Below are positions 6,212 to 7,439 of a DNA stretch of 7,439 nt, piece by piece. Each line of letters starts with the position of its first letter. Position 1 is the stretch's first letter. This DNA is from Coriobacteriia bacterium (GTDB lineage Bacteria; Actinomycetota; Coriobacteriia; WRKU01). Under the pieces are notes generated by a model, which was given only the letters and a program-made list of their open reading frames with translations, was not told the origin of the DNA and searched no databases. The position numbers were made by a program, and so were the translations under genes. Where the stretch lies: NCBI GenBank assembly GCA_009784095.1, contig WRDL01000070.1, forward strand, positions 1 through 7,439. Reading direction: 5' to 3'.

Positions 6212-6421
6212 GTATTTTTAACGCGTGGAAGAGAGCCTTTAACGCACACCACAACCGGTCAGAATGACCCTGACCGTCTCGGTAATGACCTGCAAGTCGA
6301 CAGGAGTAATACATCTAATAGTGATGCAATTAGCATATCAGGCGAGGGTATAAATCTTGCCTATTGAAACACCAATCGACCTGGTTTATTCCTTCACTAT
6401 TTGAATCGCTTGATAATTGTT
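6212..6421. other. A+T-rich intergenic stretch with an overlapping palindrome
   Basis: The whole gene-free gap is 6112-6421, and its left part holds the cytochrome leader and promoter. In the rest, the one clear structure is at 6256-6276. CGGTCAG pairs with CTGACCG over 7 bp, and a second palindrome GGTCA-GAA-TGACC overlaps it. It lies 45 bases upstream of the -35 box and so could be an activator site or a REP remnant. A lone TATAAA at 6349-6354 on the plus strand has no good -35 and no gene after it. I see no clear terminator for the repeat-protein gene and no coding or RNA gene. Confidence 0.5.
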
Positions 6422-7420
6422 CTAAGGCTTACAATCAGGACAGCGAAGATATAGGGGTGATGCATTCGCAGCAGCACGAGTGAGAGTAAAAGACAAAACC
6501 GTTATTCTGTAGTAGAGGGCAGGGACTGATCCTCCCCCGGATGAATAAAGGTATGGGCAATTAGCTCTATGGAAATAAGAGTACTGCTGATAAGCGATTC
6601 CGTTTCTATATGCTGTCGTTGTAGTCAAGTAGACAATCGCGTTATCAGGAAGTGGCTTTACCCAGTTTGGGTCAGCCTTATAGCGCGCGTAGACCTTGAT
6701 GTTCTTAGCGGGCATCTTGGTTACTTGGGCTCCGCCGATTGCCGAGCTATACCAACCAATGAAGATATACCCATCCTTTTTGGGCGCATTGGCATAGGTT
6801 ACTGCATCAGTCAGAGAGGCTCCGCTCGTCTTGGATGTGATCTTTATCAGTTTAGATCCATCATAGTAGTGAAGGTCATATTTGGTCAGCGTGTATCTGG
6901 CATAGAGTTCACGATCTGCCCTGATCTTTGTGATCTTGGTTCCGTTGCTCATATACCAACCGGTAAATGTATAGCCAGCACGCACAGGACCGGATATGAC
7001 CTTCGAGTCATATAGAGCTGTCGAGGTCTGCTTATAGAGTACGTTGTTGTGATCATAATACTTAACTCTGTACTTGATGTCTTGATATCGTGCATATACC
7101 TTGATGTTTTTGGCAGGCATTGTGGTCATATGCGCTCCACCGGTCGCTGAACTATACCAACCGATAAAGGTTTTTCCCGGCTTTACTGGTGCATTGGCAT
7201 AGGTGACCGCATCGGTCAGAGATGCTCCAGAAGACTTGGATACCTTCTTGATGAGCTTAGCTCCATCATAGTAGTGCAGATCGTATTTGGTTGTTGCGCT
7301 AAATCCTTCTCCTATTGTCACGAATAAGAATACGAGCAATATTAGTATAGTGCAGGTAAAGAGTACTGCTTTCTTTGTATGATCGTGAGATAAGCATTCA
7401 GAACGAAAAAGTGCGCACAT
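6422..7420 (-). CDS. Secreted InlB B-repeat protein with C-terminal Cys/His cap
   Basis: The 332-aa protein has a signal peptide: a long N-region, a hydrophobic core at about 18-36 and a likely cut after GFSA (residue 42). Three Listeria-Bacteroides (InlB B, Flg_new) repeats follow at 45-112, 116-176 and 180-247, each with the hallmark (T/I)F.GWY and ending in YARY. Residues about 260-332 form a different domain with H284-x3-C288 and C327-x2-C330 in a terminal CPDCKP. From memory this resembles the small YHR..C...C..CKP zinc-site-like tail on various secreted proteins. No LPXTG anchor or choline-binding repeat is seen, so the protein is probably released or held non-covalently. An adhesin-like or surface role is inferred. 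Coding G+C is near 40% in sampled stretches against about 55% in neighbours, suggesting transfer. The start has a perfect AGGAGG 7 bases upstream. Confidence 0.88.
   Translation of the reverse strand: MCALFRSECLSHDHTKKAVLFTCTILILLVFLFVTIGEGFSATTKYDLHYYDGAKLIKKVSKSSGASLTDAVTYANAPVKPGKTFIGWYSSATGGAHMTTMPAKNIKVYARYQDIKYRVKYYDHNNVLYKQTSTALYDSKVISGPVRAGYTFTGWYMSNGTKITKIRADRELYARYTLTKYDLHYYDGSKLIKITSKTSGASLTDAVTYANAPKKDGYIFIGWYSSAIGGAQVTKMPAKNIKVYARYKADPNWVKPLPDNAIVYLTTTTAYRNGIAYQQYSYFHRANCPYLYSSGGGSVPALYYRITVLSFTLTRAAANASPLYLRCPDCKP
6680..6883 (-). repeat. B repeat 3, direct repeat of B repeat 1
   Basis: This stretch encodes residues 180-247. It aligns without gaps to 7085-7288: 56 of 68 residues are identical by eye, while the DNA agrees at only about three quarters of positions. 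The middle repeat (6893-7075) is far more divergent. Confidence 0.8.
7085..7288 (-). repeat. B repeat 1, direct repeat of B repeat 3
   Basis: This stretch encodes residues 45-112 and is the same length as the copy at 6680-6883. Shared segments include SGASLTDAVTYANAP and MPAKNIKVYARY. The 1-2-1 pattern suggests duplication of a repeat block or selection for the same fold face. Confidence 0.8.
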
Positions 7421-7427
7421 AATCGAA

Positions 7428-7433
7428 CCTCCT
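7428..7433 (-). promoter_or_regulatory. Strong Shine-Dalgarno of the repeat protein
   Basis: AGGAGG on the minus strand lies 7 bases before the ATG at 7420. It is the best ribosome binding site in the window and fixes the start. The promoter lies beyond the right edge. Confidence 0.8.
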
Positions 7434-7439
7434 AATGGA

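Noticed and set aside
6349..6354. Plus-strand TATAAA as promoter
   Set aside because: There is no acceptable -35 and no plus-strand gene downstream. It is expected by chance in A+T-rich DNA.

Overview
The window reads as ordinary chromosome from a strictly or facultatively anaerobic bacterium, most likely an actinobacterium of the Coriobacteriia type. This is inferred from about 55% G+C in most genes, a NapC/NrfH-anchored multiheme cytochrome, REP-like palindromes and a possible leaderless mRNA. The taxonomic guess is weak because no marker gene is present. I see no rRNA, tRNA, CRISPR array or transposase.

Left part (1-2174, minus strand): a two-gene operon. A B12-binding/radical SAM protein (626 aa) is followed by the N-terminal 87 codons of an ATZ/TRZ-type amidohydrolase that runs off the left edge. 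The radical SAM stop codon overlaps the Shine-Dalgarno of the amidohydrolase, so the two are very likely translated together. Their shared substrate cannot be deduced.

Middle (2236-4720, plus strand): a roughly 139-bp REPIN-like imperfect palindrome fills the divergent intergenic region. It stops 3 bases before a consensus TATAAT, which lies immediately upstream of a family 2 glycosyltransferase (DPM1/GtrB-like, two C-terminal membrane helices). That gene overlaps by 26 bases a polytopic membrane protein of unknown function. Together the pair looks like a lipid-linked sugar synthase with a membrane glycan-transfer or flipping partner.

Convergent gap (4721-4914): three tandem REP-like hairpins, a fragment shared with the first palindrome family, and a strong GC-rich stem-loop.

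Right part (4915-7439, minus strand): a membrane-anchored dodecaheme cytochrome c (eleven CXXCH motifs plus one CX3CH as the first site). It has its own sigma70-like promoter and a 5' region with a palindrome. Beyond it lies a lower-G+C gene for a secreted protein with three InlB-type B repeats and a C-terminal HxxxC...CPxC cap. The cytochrome suggests respiratory electron transfer from menaquinol across the membrane. The repeat protein suggests a surface or extracellular adhesin-like role and may be acquired DNA.

The most notable items are the CX3CH first heme site, the repeated diheme module in the cytochrome, the palindrome abutting the glycosyltransferase promoter, and the two REP families meeting at 4834.
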